DNA from: Verrucomicrobiota bacterium
GTDB lineage: Bacteria > Verrucomicrobiota > Verrucomicrobiia > Limisphaerales > SIBE01
DNA length: 42,117 bases
Direction of reading: 5' to 3'
NCBI GenBank assembly: GCA_016190065.1
Contig: JACPRI010000194.1
Location: forward strand, 1 to 42,117
In this document: one piece after another, positions 16,979 to 24,664 of the stretch
Numbering within the stretch: the first letter of the stretch is position 1
Layout: each line of letters opens with the position of its first letter
Notes under the pieces: model-generated
Told to the model about the DNA's origin: nothing
Seen by the model: only the letters and a program-made list of their open reading frames with translations
The model's database searches: none
Program-made: the position numbers and the translations under genes

Positions 16979-17027
16979 GGTGAGCAGGGTAATTGTGGGC
17001 CGAGCTGGCCATCGAATTATTTCACCT
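16979..17027. terminator. Hairpin with 31-nt repeat between convergent genes
   Basis: GGTGA (16979) pairs with TCACC (17023-17027), AATT with AATT and GGCC with GGCC around a short loop, in the gap between the molbindin and GDSL genes that face each other. Bases 16987-17016 (GGGTAATTGTGGGCCG and on to CATCGAAT) recur with one difference at 19977-20006. It may act as a two-way terminator; no long T run is seen. Confidence 0.4.
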
Positions 17028-17919
17028 GTGCACGAAGAATACCCGGAAAAGCATTCACGGCCAGGCCCGCAATGACATCGGCGCCTTTGAGGGTAAAGTG
17101 AACATTATCCCAGGTTGAAATGTAGGCACTGCCGTTTGGACCCAACTCGTTGAAAAGGTTCTTGCTCAGCTCATGAAGGTCGATCAGATAGGCCTGGGAG
17201 TCGGCCGCTACATCGCGCACCACCTGAGAGCGGTCCTCAAGGAGAGGTACAATCTTCCCAGCCGCATCAAATTCTCTCGGTCCCGTGGGGGTTACCAAGA
17301 TGGGCGTTCCACCAAATTCGCGAACCATCCGAATGATCGCCTTCAGGTTCGCTTCGTACTCGACCATGGAGGTGTAGTAGGAGGCATCCCACATGACCAA
17401 AGCATCGACGCGGCCAAACGATATGAGCACGAACTCGGGTTTGATCCTCTCTAAATAATCTTTCTGGATCGAGGCGAGGAAGGACTTGGTGCTTTGAAAC
17501 GCTATCGCGAGGTTGATGACGCGCACATTGGGCTTCAAATATCCATAGATGCCCTGCCCCCAACCGGCGGACTGACCGCTGAGTGCGTAATCGGCAACCG
17601 TCGAATCACCGAGCAGCACCAGTTTGAGCGGCGCATCCTTGGTGGACCACGTTCGAAGCCGAAAGAAGCTATTCGTATCGTGGGGCTGATCGATGCGGTA
17701 AGACAGTGGTCCCGATGCCTGATCATTGATGTCCGTCCAGCTTTGAAAGTCCACGCTGGCCTGCAATCGGTAGCCAATTTCAAGGGGTGAATTGGCCTCA
17801 ATCCAGATCTTATTCGCGCTGTTCCGGTAGATCGCGAGCGACTCGGCGGCGGCGGTTTTGGTCAACAAAAGCGCAAGGAACAGCACAACCAACGAAGAGC
17901 GTCTCAACCTGTAAAACAT
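17017..17919 (-). CDS. Secreted SGNH/GDSL hydrolase-like protein, altered oxyanion residues
   Basis: A 300-residue exported protein: signal peptide at 1-25, a short beta module at about 28-90 (YRLQASVDFQSWTDI, SFFRLRTW) common in secreted verrucomicrobial proteins, and an SGNH domain from about 97. Block I is LLGDSTVADY with the nucleophile Ser106, close to rhamnogalacturonan acetylesterases. Block V is D271-NV-H274. Two catalytic-support blocks deviate: block II reads NLAIAFQS without the usual glycine and block III reads SFGRVDA where the oxyanion asparagine (GxND) is expected, a valine here. The fold looks intact but activity may be reduced or changed. The nearest relatives deacetylate pectin or xylan. 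Confidence 0.83.
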   Translation of the reverse strand: MFYRLRRSSLVVLFLALLLTKTAAAESLAIYRNSANKIWIEANSPLEIGYRLQASVDFQSWTDINDQASGPLSYRIDQPHDTNSFFRLRTWSTKDAPLKLVLLGDSTVADYALSGQSAGWGQGIYGYLKPNVRVINLAIAFQSTKSFLASIQKDYLERIKPEFVLISFGRVDALVMWDASYYTSMVEYEANLKAIIRMVREFGGTPILVTPTGPREFDAAGKIVPLLEDRSQVVRDVAADSQAYLIDLHELSKNLFNELGPNGSAYISTWDNVHFTLKGADVIAGLAVNAFPGILRAQVK

Positions 17920-18243
17920 AAATCATGAATGAAGGTTCTCCACAAGGTATCAAGTTTCTTGTCGAATTCGCTATTGCTATCCAAATGCTGCGTGCACCGC
18001 AAGCGGGGTAGGGACCTGAAAACACGCCGGTAGAAGACCCCATCCTTCTCGCGCCAAGGACGTGCGCGTTTTGCTGTTGAAAACGACCGAGAGACACGAA
18101 TAAACACGGCGCGGACAGTCGCAGCCAAAGAGACGAGACACGAATTACGGGTTAACGCGAGAGGAAGGAGTTTCCTCCAATTCGCGACAATTCGTATCCA
18201 GACCAGGGGCGCAATCATGCTTTCGAAAAAGCACTTCGAAGCC

Positions 18244-18437
18244 AGCCACGGAGTGCCGCAAGACAGTAGCCCACGGCGTGAGCCGTGGGAATAGGGGCAA
18301 CAGATCATTAGCCCCGGATGGGGCGAAAGAAATCCAATCGGCCCGAAACGCTTCTTTCGCCGCTCCGCGGCTTTCCATCTTTCCCGCTTCACCCACAGCT
18401 TGCGCTGTGGGCTACGGTCTTCCGCAGCTCCGCAGCT
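18244..18437. repeat. Palindromic CCCACGGC-family element, copy 1
   Basis: About 194 bp with long imperfect terminal inverted repeats: the left end AGCCACGGAGTGCCGCAAGA continues to GTAGCCCACGGCGTGAGCCGTGGG, and the right end is its inverse with CCCACAGCTTGCGCTGTGGG. Internal hairpins include CCCACGGC/GCCGTGGG and AGCCCC/GGGGC. A relative is at 36265-36440. The surrounding non-coding stretch 17920-18551 has, besides this, only a small hairpin GAGGAA-GGAG-TTTCCTC near 18165; no gene is seen. Confidence 0.7.
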
Positions 18438-18551
18438 TGATGGTCTCAAACATTGCACCTCTCTCAGAAAGTGAGATGCGCCCCACGCGCCCGGACCGGC
18501 CTTTCCACCTTGACGGCTTCTGATCAGCCACTAACTTTCCCGATACAATAA

Positions 18552-18866
18552 GCCAAAGCCGTTTATTGGATCGGTGAAAAGCGCAGTCGAGCATCATTCA
18601 CGCTCCGGCCGCGTATCTTAACCAGGAAGCACTCAAAAGAACTCACACTCCTCCTTAAGAAAACCGATCCCGACGTTCGAAGATATGTGTCTGCATTGGA
18701 GGCCGAAAACGAGAAACTCGCAAAACGAAGTGCTGAACTTGAGGCACGGTACGTAACGGCCCAGAATAAGATCGCAGCGTACCGAAGCGGCAAAGATCCA
18801 GAGTCCTTGGAACAGATGACGGACGAGGAGCTCACTCTAATTGCGAAACGAGGCGGCGACACCTAA
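18552..18866 (+). pseudogene. Coiled-coil protein fragment without a clear start
   Basis: An open + frame of 104 codons with no ATG; the only reasonable start is GTG at 18687, giving 59 residues. The translation is strikingly coding-like: KHSKELTLLLKKTDPDV, then a heptad-rich stretch ALEAENEKLAKRSAELEARY and QNKIAAYRSGKDPESLEQMTDEEL. It ends 23 nt before the next gene. It may be a truncated gene whose 5' end was lost to the repeat element upstream, or a small coiled-coil protein with a weak start. No family recognised. Confidence 0.4.
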
Positions 18867-18889
18867 CAAGACGGATTGCTGGCGAGTTC

Positions 18890-19369
18890 ATGACTGCTCT
18901 CGAAATTGCGCGATGGATTTTCGGCGTGCTTCTTGTATTGCTCGCTGGGCAGATGGCTTTTGTTACCGGGCGCTTCATGATGGCGCTCCTTGGCGAGAAT
19001 TCATACTTGGAGTGTTCGGCTGCATTCCTGAATCCGGTCACGAGATGGTTCACGTATTACTTTGCCGTTCCCGTCGTCACAGTCGGCGCTCTCCTTGCGT
19101 TTCCGTCTTGGGTTGCAGGCATCATCGCGGTCCTTTGGATTGCGTGGCGTTGGTTTCGCGGCACGAAGGCGCAGATTGATGGAGGTCTTCCTCATTACGT
19201 CAAGGGGATGCAAACCTCCGCTCCCACGCTTTCCGTTGAGGAGGCGCGACGAAGGATGGCGCAGTCGTTATATCGGAATCTGCGATACCGGATGATGCGC
19301 CCAGTGCTTGAGCCTTTCGCACGTGTTTACTTTTCCGTCACCGGCAGGGTTTTCCATCGTGACGAATGA
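18890..19369 (+). CDS. Unknown two-segment membrane protein
   Basis: A 159-residue protein. Hydrophobic segments lie at about residues 8-32 (WIFGVLLVLLAGQMAFVTG) and 57-87 (YYFAVPVVTVGALLAFPSWV through AVLWIAWRWF). The rest is basic and presumably cytoplasmic, with LSVEEARRRMAQSLYRNLRYR. GC content and codon use look lower and less biased than in the flanking genes, which with the toxin-antitoxin remnants nearby hints at acquired DNA. No family recognised. Confidence 0.6.
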   Translation: MTALEIARWIFGVLLVLLAGQMAFVTGRFMMALLGENSYLECSAAFLNPVTRWFTYYFAVPVVTVGALLAFPSWVAGIIAVLWIAWRWFRGTKAQIDGGLPHYVKGMQTSAPTLSVEEARRRMAQSLYRNLRYRMMRPVLEPFARVYFSVTGRVFHRDE

Positions 19370-19471
19370 ACAAGCCGCCTAACAGCAGAAGGAATGTAGC
19401 TAACTCGGAGTGAAGCCGGGCGGGCGTGTCGAAACCTTTGGAAGGCGTGATTCACTCCGGATTATCTGCAT

Positions 19472-19494
19472 CCCCGGGTTGAACGCACCCGGGG
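19472..19494. terminator. GC-rich hairpin
   Basis: A perfect 8-bp stem CCCCGGGT/ACCCGGGG around the 7-nt loop TGAACGC, lying 103 nt after the membrane-protein stop and 69 nt before the antitoxin start. There is no T tract, so terminator function is only possible. The rest of 19370-19563 shows no gene. Confidence 0.4.
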
Positions 19495-19563
19495 CGGGGA
19501 TTGAAGTTGGTCGTTCCGCGCCAAAGCTCGACATGACGTGCCCGTGTAGAGTATGGTCACGTT

Positions 19564-19797
19564 ATGGCTGGATCGATAGAAACATTGGCGGCGGAAGCGA
19601 TGCAGTTGCCTCCGGATCAGCGCTTGACCCTCGCTCACCGGATTTTGAGCAGCGTGGAGCCAACAGGTTCCTCCGAGATTGATGCAGCATGGAACGCAGA
19701 GATCCGCGAGCGAATCGCTCGATACGATGCCGGTGGTGTCAGGAGTATTCCGGCGGCTGAGGTTTTTGCGGAGGTGGATCGGCGGCTGGGCCGATGA
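19564..19797 (+). CDS. Addiction-module antitoxin (TIGR02574-like)
   Basis: A 77-residue protein matching the putative addiction-module component family: short helical N-terminus LAAEAMQLPPDQRLTLAHRILSSVE, then the diagnostic DAAWNAEIRERIARYDAGGVRSIPAAEVFAEVDRRLGR. Partners are ParE/RelE-type toxins encoded just downstream. Here the toxin gene is a deleted remnant that starts on the antitoxin's last codons, so the antitoxin is an orphan. Confidence 0.8.
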   Translation: MAGSIETLAAEAMQLPPDQRLTLAHRILSSVEPTGSSEIDAAWNAEIRERIARYDAGGVRSIPAAEVFAEVDRRLGR

Positions 19798-19911
19798 CCT
19801 TGGACCTACTGCGTGGCCTACTTCATTCGCGGCGATCTGATTCTGGTTGCTGCCGTGGCTCACGGACATCGACACCCGGACTACTGGAAGGACAGACTCC
19901 GAAAAGCATGA
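19794..19911 (+). pseudogene. ParE/RelE-type toxin, internally deleted
   Basis: The ATGA overlap expected of the toxin start is intact at 19794-19797, but after a few codons the frame no longer encodes toxin. In the +1 frame relative to that ATG, 19807-19911 encodes YCVAYFIRGDLILVAAVAHG and ends HPDYWKDRLRKA-stop, the characteristic C-terminal strand-helix of RelE/ParE toxins. Roughly the first two thirds are missing, which fits an internal deletion with frameshift. Confidence 0.75.
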
Positions 19912-19976
19912 CCCGGTGACTCCACTATTTTGGCCATTCTTGAGTTAGGCGATTACGCGGTGATCGCGGTCATTGT

Positions 19977-20006
19977 GGGTAATTGTGGGCCGGGCTGGCC
20001 ATCGAA
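19977..20006. repeat. Second copy of the 31-nt GGGTAATTGTGGGCC repeat
   Basis: Same orientation and one base different from 16987-17016. A short tandem duplication (ATTGTGGGTA / ATTGTGGGCC) is present at its left end. Both copies lie just beyond the stop of a minus-strand gene. The 130 nt between the toxin remnant and the EpsI-like stop hold nothing else. Confidence 0.65.
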
Positions 20007-20041
20007 TCGAGCAGGCCTCTGACGAGGTGTTGCGCGGCGTG

Positions 20042-20626
20042 TTACAACGCCAGCGAGAGCGCCTCGATCATCTTCGGGACCAGGGTCGGCCAATCGCGAT
20101 CCCGGTCGTCGGATTGCAAAACCACCAGGACTGGTTCCGGTCCGGACCGCCCCAGCGTAATGCGGCGCAAAGTCGTCTGCCACCAATATCGGGGAAACGA
20201 CGTGTGCCGCTGACGCCCATCGGAAAACCAATAGACCGCGTCCATCAACTCGGATTTCCGCCGCACGCTGAAGCACACGGCGTGACCACCGGGGATGGAC
20301 AAGGTCTTTTGGCCAATCGCCTCCCAGCCCGCGCCGCGAAAGCAATAACCCGGATCATGCACGGCGTGGCGATTCTCCGTGCCGTCGATCACCGTCACAA
20401 AAACTGTGCGCCCTTCAAACTCGTAGCGGCGGTGAACGACTTTCGCCTTGGCCAGCACGGCCTGCTCGGTCGGAGTCAACGCCAGATCTTCGCTCGAAAA
20501 GTTCGGACCGCTCGCGCGGAGTTGGGCCAGCCGATCTTCTGCGTTCGGCAAAGGATAAAAATCCCAAAGGACGCCCAGGAGAATGGCCAAGGTCAATCCC
20601 AACCAGATCACACGCCGATGCTGCAT
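20042..20626 (-). CDS. EpsI-type exosortase-associated protein
   Basis: A 194-residue protein with one N-terminal membrane helix (VIWLGLTLAILLGVLWDF) and an exported domain carrying HDPGYCFRGAGWE, the signature of the EpsI family encoded with exosortases, plus VYWFSDG and a C-terminal VPKMIEALS helix. The start ATG overlaps the preceding gene by 19 nt; a GTG five codons later would give a 4-nt overlap and is an equally good start. It is the last gene of the exosortase operon. Its biochemical role is unknown in the family. Confidence 0.85.
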   Translation of the reverse strand: MQHRRVIWLGLTLAILLGVLWDFYPLPNAEDRLAQLRASGPNFSSEDLALTPTEQAVLAKAKVVHRRYEFEGRTVFVTVIDGTENRHAVHDPGYCFRGAGWEAIGQKTLSIPGGHAVCFSVRRKSELMDAVYWFSDGRQRHTSFPRYWWQTTLRRITLGRSGPEPVLVVLQSDDRDRDWPTLVPKMIEALSLAL

Positions 20627-21318
20627 ATCTTGGCCGGTGGTTCGGAACCGTTCAATTCAGCGGCACCGGGGCTTTCTTCTCGACGTCGAACGGTCTTCAG
20701 CGCCCAGGCGGCTACGGCCGCGAGTGCAATCCCCAAGCGCACGGCGTTCAGTGCCGCGGGCCCAAGTCCAGCCTCGCTGCCGAACCAGCCCAACGCGGGC
20801 ATCCACGACGCCGATGAAAGCGCCATCGTGAAAGTGCGGCATGGCGGCGGCGCGAAAGCCAACAGAATGAGCGCGAGGCCGGCGTTGCGACTGACATTGA
20901 ACGATCCAACGTCGCCCAAAAATGTCAGGACCAGACCCGCCAACAGCAGAGGTCGGCTGGCTCGGAAGATTCTCCGGTTCTTCGGGGGAGCGCACGCGCC
21001 TCGCGTGCTGCTTGCGGCGCCTCGCCGCAATCGAGCACCCACGGCGTGCAACACTTCATCGCGCGTGCCGATGCCGAGCCGGTCGGCGGGGCGCCAACGG
21101 GAACACGCGAGGACGCGTGTGCTCCCCTTCGAGAGTGAAAGATGCAGGCCAGGCCATTTGGATCGCGCGTTGCAAACCAGGAACGGCACCAGCCAGACGA
21201 AGCACGCCAGCCATCCCCACCGGTCGAAGGGACTGTGCCGCCAGGCTTCCAGCAGATTCCGGGATTGCCAGAGGCCGTAACCGATCACGGTGAACTGGAG
21301 GAACGGCAAGTCTTTCAT
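20608..21318 (-). CDS. Exosortase-operon membrane protein carrying an in-frame element insertion
   Basis: A 236-residue protein; the ATG at 21316-21318 overlaps the exosortase stop by 4 nt. It begins MKDLPFLQFTVIGYGLWQSRN and has hydrophobic stretches at about 30-48 (WGWLACFVWLVPFLVC), 121-135, 143-160 and 195-215. Between about residues 63 and 112 the sequence changes to an arginine-rich stretch (ACSRWRPADRLGIG, LRRGAASSTRGACAPP) that is encoded by a 143-bp palindromic element. Without it the protein would be 187 residues of ordinary membrane protein. Whether the product still folds is unknown. No named family recognised; position between exosortase and EpsI suggests a part of the sorting system. 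Confidence 0.7.
   Translation of the reverse strand: MKDLPFLQFTVIGYGLWQSRNLLEAWRHSPFDRWGWLACFVWLVPFLVCNARSKWPGLHLSLSKGSTRVLACSRWRPADRLGIGTRDEVLHAVGARLRRGAASSTRGACAPPKNRRIFRASRPLLLAGLVLTFLGDVGSFNVSRNAGLALILLAFAPPPCRTFTMALSSASWMPALGWFGSEAGLGPAALNAVRLGIALAAVAAWALKTVRRREESPGAAELNGSEPPAKICSIGV
20985..21127. mobile_element. 143-bp MITE-like palindromic element inside a gene
   Basis: Terminal inverted repeats of about 25 bp (GGGGAGCGCACGCGCCTCGC on the left; GGGGAGCACACGCGTCCTCG on the other strand at the right) enclose an inner palindrome GCGGCGCCTCGCCGC. TTCG flanks both sides (20981-20984 and 21128-21131) as a 4-bp target duplication. Element plus duplication is 147 bp, exactly 49 codons, and the host frame has no stop through it. 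No coding capacity of its own. Confidence 0.75.
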
Positions 21319-22151
21319 CCATCCTGTTGTCGCGCCAGTTCTGTCCATGGAGTTCTGCCTCTTGCTTCCTGCAGGGCGAAGGCGAGCCAACAGAGGCCAA
21401 AGGCGAGGCAGAGCGAGGCCCATCCCGCCACGCCGTGGAGGAAATCGTTTTGCGCGTCCAATGCCCCTCCCGCCACACCGAACGCGAGGATGACGATTCT
21501 GAAGGTGTTGGCCAGCCAAGCCGCCGCGACGAGGAGCGGGATATTCCACCAGAAGTAAGGGGAAGCCCCCAGTTTCAGGTAGGCCAACGTCGTGCCGGCA
21601 ATCAGAATGGATTGCAGTCCGTTCAAGCCCGAACAGGCCGCCTCGATCGACATCAATTTGCCCTGCACCCACAGAAAAGTCCCCTCGCGAACGACGTCGT
21701 ACTGCAGCGCTGAAAACAAATTCTCAACGACCGCCGCGCCAGACAAACGAAATGCCCAGCCCACGGAATTCAAGTCGGCGGACAGCCATGGAAACGAGAA
21801 GAAAGGCAGGAGGAGAAGTTTCGTCGTGTGGCGCGCGTCTCGCCCGGCGACGGTTCGAGGGATCAACCAGGCTCTCAACCCGAGCGTCCATGCCAGCGCC
21901 AGGAGCATCGTCAGATTCGATAGAAGACCGACAAGATACAGGACACCTGCCACAATCAAAGCTCGAGTGGGAAAAGTTCGCGGCTTGGCCTCGGCGAATG
22001 TCCACGGCCACCCCAGCCAGATGAATAAGGGAATCCCGGCTAGGATGGGCCAGGTATCCGGAGCCCGGGTTTGCCAGCCTGGATCTCGCAGCCAGATATG
22101 AACGCCCAGCAACGCCAGGAAAACCACGAAGGAAAAATCTGAAGCCCTCAT
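21315..22151 (-). CDS. Exosortase
   Basis: A 278-residue polytopic membrane protein of the exosortase/archaeosortase family. The catalytic triad is present: Cys173 in IEAACSGLNGLQS, Arg218 in ANTFRIV and His239 in DFLHGVAGW. About eight hydrophobic segments are seen. Exosortases remove C-terminal tripartite sorting tails from exported proteins. The gene is the first of three overlapping genes, and a gene for a very small protein with a matching C-terminal tail lies 57 nt upstream on the same strand, so this looks like a dedicated enzyme-substrate pair. Confidence 0.92.
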   Translation of the reverse strand: MRASDFSFVVFLALLGVHIWLRDPGWQTRAPDTWPILAGIPLFIWLGWPWTFAEAKPRTFPTRALIVAGVLYLVGLLSNLTMLLALAWTLGLRAWLIPRTVAGRDARHTTKLLLLPFFSFPWLSADLNSVGWAFRLSGAAVVENLFSALQYDVVREGTFLWVQGKLMSIEAACSGLNGLQSILIAGTTLAYLKLGASPYFWWNIPLLVAAAWLANTFRIVILAFGVAGGALDAQNDFLHGVAGWASLCLAFGLCWLAFALQEARGRTPWTELARQQDG

Positions 22152-22208
22152 CGGCGTGGCGACTGCCCTCTCGCGAACGTTCCCGTTGTGATATTCGGGG
22201 TTCGGATT

Positions 22209-22451
22209 CTAAGATGCATTCCTCTTACGACGCAGGGCGGCGTAAGCACAGCATCCCAGGAGCGTCGCAGTGCCGGCCCAGACGGAGATTTCAGGCATCG
22301 GCATCCCACCGCAGCCGGGAGCCCCTTGCGTGTCTTCCGGGTGCTCGTCCTCCGGGTTGGCCATGACCCCAGTTGAGCTGAGCCCGATTACGACGATGGC
22401 GGCGCACAGGGCCCCCAGGCGCAGCATTCTTTGGATTGGACTATTTTGCAT
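22209..22451 (-). CDS. Small exosortase substrate (MPEIS-type C-terminal sorting signal)
   Basis: An 80-residue protein. Residues 1-31 are a signal peptide (ALCAAIVVIGLSSTGVMA). Residues 53-77 form a tripartite tail: PEIS, hydrophobic VWAGTATLLGCCAYAAL, then basic RRKR. This resembles PEP-CTERM and VPEID-type tails recognised by exosortases. After both cleavages only about 24 residues would remain, acidic NPEDEHPEDTQ followed by GAPGCGGMP with one cysteine. A frame extending 54 codons upstream is rejected because the signal peptide begins at 22451. The 350 nt upstream to 22802 hold no supported gene. Confidence 0.8.
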   Translation of the reverse strand: MQNSPIQRMLRLGALCAAIVVIGLSSTGVMANPEDEHPEDTQGAPGCGGMPMPEISVWAGTATLLGCCAYAALRRKRNAS

Positions 22452-22802
22452 ACGATTCTTTGGTTGGTTGTTGATGGTCGCGTCTTGACACAACCTTGCA
22501 TTTAACTCGTATGAAAGATAACGAGTCCCGCCAAGTGCGACAGGTAGGTAGAAACCTCCAAATGCCGTGACGGTCTCGCTCTCGAATCCGTCCGCCTGGG
22601 CATAAACCCGCATCCGGTGTTGTGCAGTGAGGCGAAGGATTCCCTTTTCGATTTTCGTCGCCGAAAATTATCGACCGAGCATGGGGGATTCAAAACGGCC
22701 GCCCGTCGGGCTTACACCCCATATCAACGATGATGTTTACCTACCGTGGATGGAGGTCTTCACTCCGTTCTGAGTCGTTCCTCAAACGCTATTTTAGGGG
22801 CT

Positions 22803-24557
22803 ATGCGAGTTCTGATCGGTGCGCTGGTGCTTTTTGCCGTGCTGCTCTTCTATCCCCCGGAGGCCCGTTGTGCCGACCTTGGCCGCGAAGTAGCCATGGG
22901 GCGCCACTTGCAGAATGGAGAGGAATTCACCTTGGGCCTGACGAACCTGGTGGCCTTTGGGAAAAAGTTGTTTGAAGCCAACTGGACGCGGCAGGAAGGC
23001 GGCGGTCGTCCGCTCACAAAGGGCAACGGAGAGTCGCTGAGCGATCCGAACGCGCCGCTCAGGTTCCCGCGCAATTTCAATTCCGTTTCCGGTCCCGATG
23101 CCAATTCCTGCGCGGGCTGCCACAACGTTCCCATCTCGGGGGGCAGCGGCGATATCGTGGCGAACATCTCCATCCTGAGCCAGCGTTTTGATTTCGCAAC
23201 CTTCGCCAACCGCGATGCCGTTCCCACCAAAGGCGCAATGGACGAGCGGGGCGCGAACGTCACGCTGCAAAGCATCGGCAATTCGCGCGCCACCGTCGGG
23301 TTGTTCGGGTCCGGCTTCATCGAAATGCTCGCCCGCCAGATGACCGATGAACTCCGTGTCATCCGCAATTCCCTGCAACCCGGCGAATCGAAACCGCTGC
23401 TCGCGAAGGGTGTCTCGTTCGGCACGCTGGCGCGCCACGCGGACGGCCGTTGGGACGTCTCGAAGGTGGAAGGCATTTCCGCTCCCAGCCTGGACACCAA
23501 TGGCGCGCCCCTGGGACCGAGATTAACCATCCGCCCTTTCCACCAAGTTGGAAACGTGATTTCCATCCGGCAATTCTCCAACACGGCGCTCAATCATCAT
23601 CACGGGATGCAAACCACCGAGCGGTTCGGCGCGAACACGGATCCGGACGGAGACGGCGTGGTGAATGAATTGACTCGAGCCGATGTCACCGCCCTGGCGA
23701 TTTTTCAAGCCACGCTGGCCGTCCCCGGAAGAGTCATCGCCAATGATCCGGAAATTGAGGCCGCAGTCTTGATCGGGGAGGAACGCTTCGCGGCCCTCGG
23801 CTGCGCTCGGTGCCATGTGCCGAGCTTGCCGCTGGACAACCACGGCTGGGTTTTCACGGAACCGAGTTCATTCAATCCGGTTGGCAATCTGCGCCCGGAG
23901 GACGCGCCGATCTTGAGCGTGGACCTCACCAGTGACGAACTCCCCAGCCCGCGGCTGAAGCCAACGGACGGAGTCGTCCATGTCCCGGCCTTCACCGACT
24001 TGAAATTGCACGACATTTGCGCCGGACCGGACGATCCCAACCGCGAACCGATCGACATGAACGAGCCGCCGGGTTCGCCAGGCTTTTTCGCGGGCAATCG
24101 AAGGTTTCTGACGCGGAAACTGTGGGGGGTGAGCCGGAAGCCGAACTATTTCCATCACGGCCAGTTCACAACGATGCGCGAGGCAATTCTCGCTCACGCA
24201 GGGGAGGCGGAGCCGGAACGGCGGGCATTCGAAGTGCTCAGCGAGCACGAGCGGAATTGTGTCATAGAATTCCTGAAGACGCTTCAAATCCTGCCCGCCG
24301 GCACCTCAAGTCTGGTTGTGGACGAACAAGGAGTTCCCAAAGTTTGGCCGCCGAATCGATTCGTAACTATTTTCCGCAATGGGAACCAAATCACCTTGAA
24401 ATGGCTGGGCACAACTTCGCTTTACCAGGTCCAACGCCGCGCCGCCTTCGGCAGCGGCCGATGGGAGAACGAGGGCGAGCCCACGACGCACACCACTTTC
24501 ACCGCCGTGATTCGGGATGGTCTGGCTTTCTACCGGGTGGTGGTGCTTCGGGAATAG
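22803..24557 (+). CDS. Secreted di-heme cytochrome c peroxidase-like protein (DUF1111-type)
   Basis: A 584-residue exported protein; the start at 22803 follows TAGGGG and begins a signal peptide (MRVLIGALVLFAVLLFYPPEARC). Two c-type heme sites are seen: C103AGCH107 and C334ARCH338. The order GKKLFEANWT, NSCAGCHNVP, then FGANTDPDGDGVVNELTRADVTAL, GCARCHVPSLPL and RRFLTRKLWGVSRKPNYFHHG matches the DUF1111 di-heme oxidoreductase branch related to bacterial cytochrome c peroxidases. The last ~80 residues form a beta module (FRNGNQITLKWLGTTSLYQVQ) often found at the ends of verrucomicrobial secreted proteins. It probably reduces peroxides or takes part in periplasmic electron transfer. Confidence 0.88.
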   Translation: MRVLIGALVLFAVLLFYPPEARCADLGREVAMGRHLQNGEEFTLGLTNLVAFGKKLFEANWTRQEGGGRPLTKGNGESLSDPNAPLRFPRNFNSVSGPDANSCAGCHNVPISGGSGDIVANISILSQRFDFATFANRDAVPTKGAMDERGANVTLQSIGNSRATVGLFGSGFIEMLARQMTDELRVIRNSLQPGESKPLLAKGVSFGTLARHADGRWDVSKVEGISAPSLDTNGAPLGPRLTIRPFHQVGNVISIRQFSNTALNHHHGMQTTERFGANTDPDGDGVVNELTRADVTALAIFQATLAVPGRVIANDPEIEAAVLIGEERFAALGCARCHVPSLPLDNHGWVFTEPSSFNPVGNLRPEDAPILSVDLTSDELPSPRLKPTDGVVHVPAFTDLKLHDICAGPDDPNREPIDMNEPPGSPGFFAGNRRFLTRKLWGVSRKPNYFHHGQFTTMREAILAHAGEAEPERRAFEVLSEHERNCVIEFLKTLQILPAGTSSLVVDEQGVPKVWPPNRFVTIFRNGNQITLKWLGTTSLYQVQRRAAFGSGRWENEGEPTTHTTFTAVIRDGLAFYRVVVLRE

Positions 24558-24664
24558 CCGACTGCAATCCAATTGCGGTTTTGCCGCTCTTACCTTTGGG
24601 TTCAAGTACCGTCCGCAAAAGTTGAACTTCCGTTGCTGGCCCCGATGCGGCAACAATCCCAAGG

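Noticed and set aside
19973-21280. 435-codon + frame opposite the exosortase operon
   Set aside because: It is antisense to three overlapping genes with clear family motifs; arginine/proline-rich composition typical of a GC-rich shadow frame.
22502-22693. 63-codon minus-strand frame upstream of the exosortase substrate
   Set aside because: No motif and no ribosome site; probably leader or non-coding sequence.
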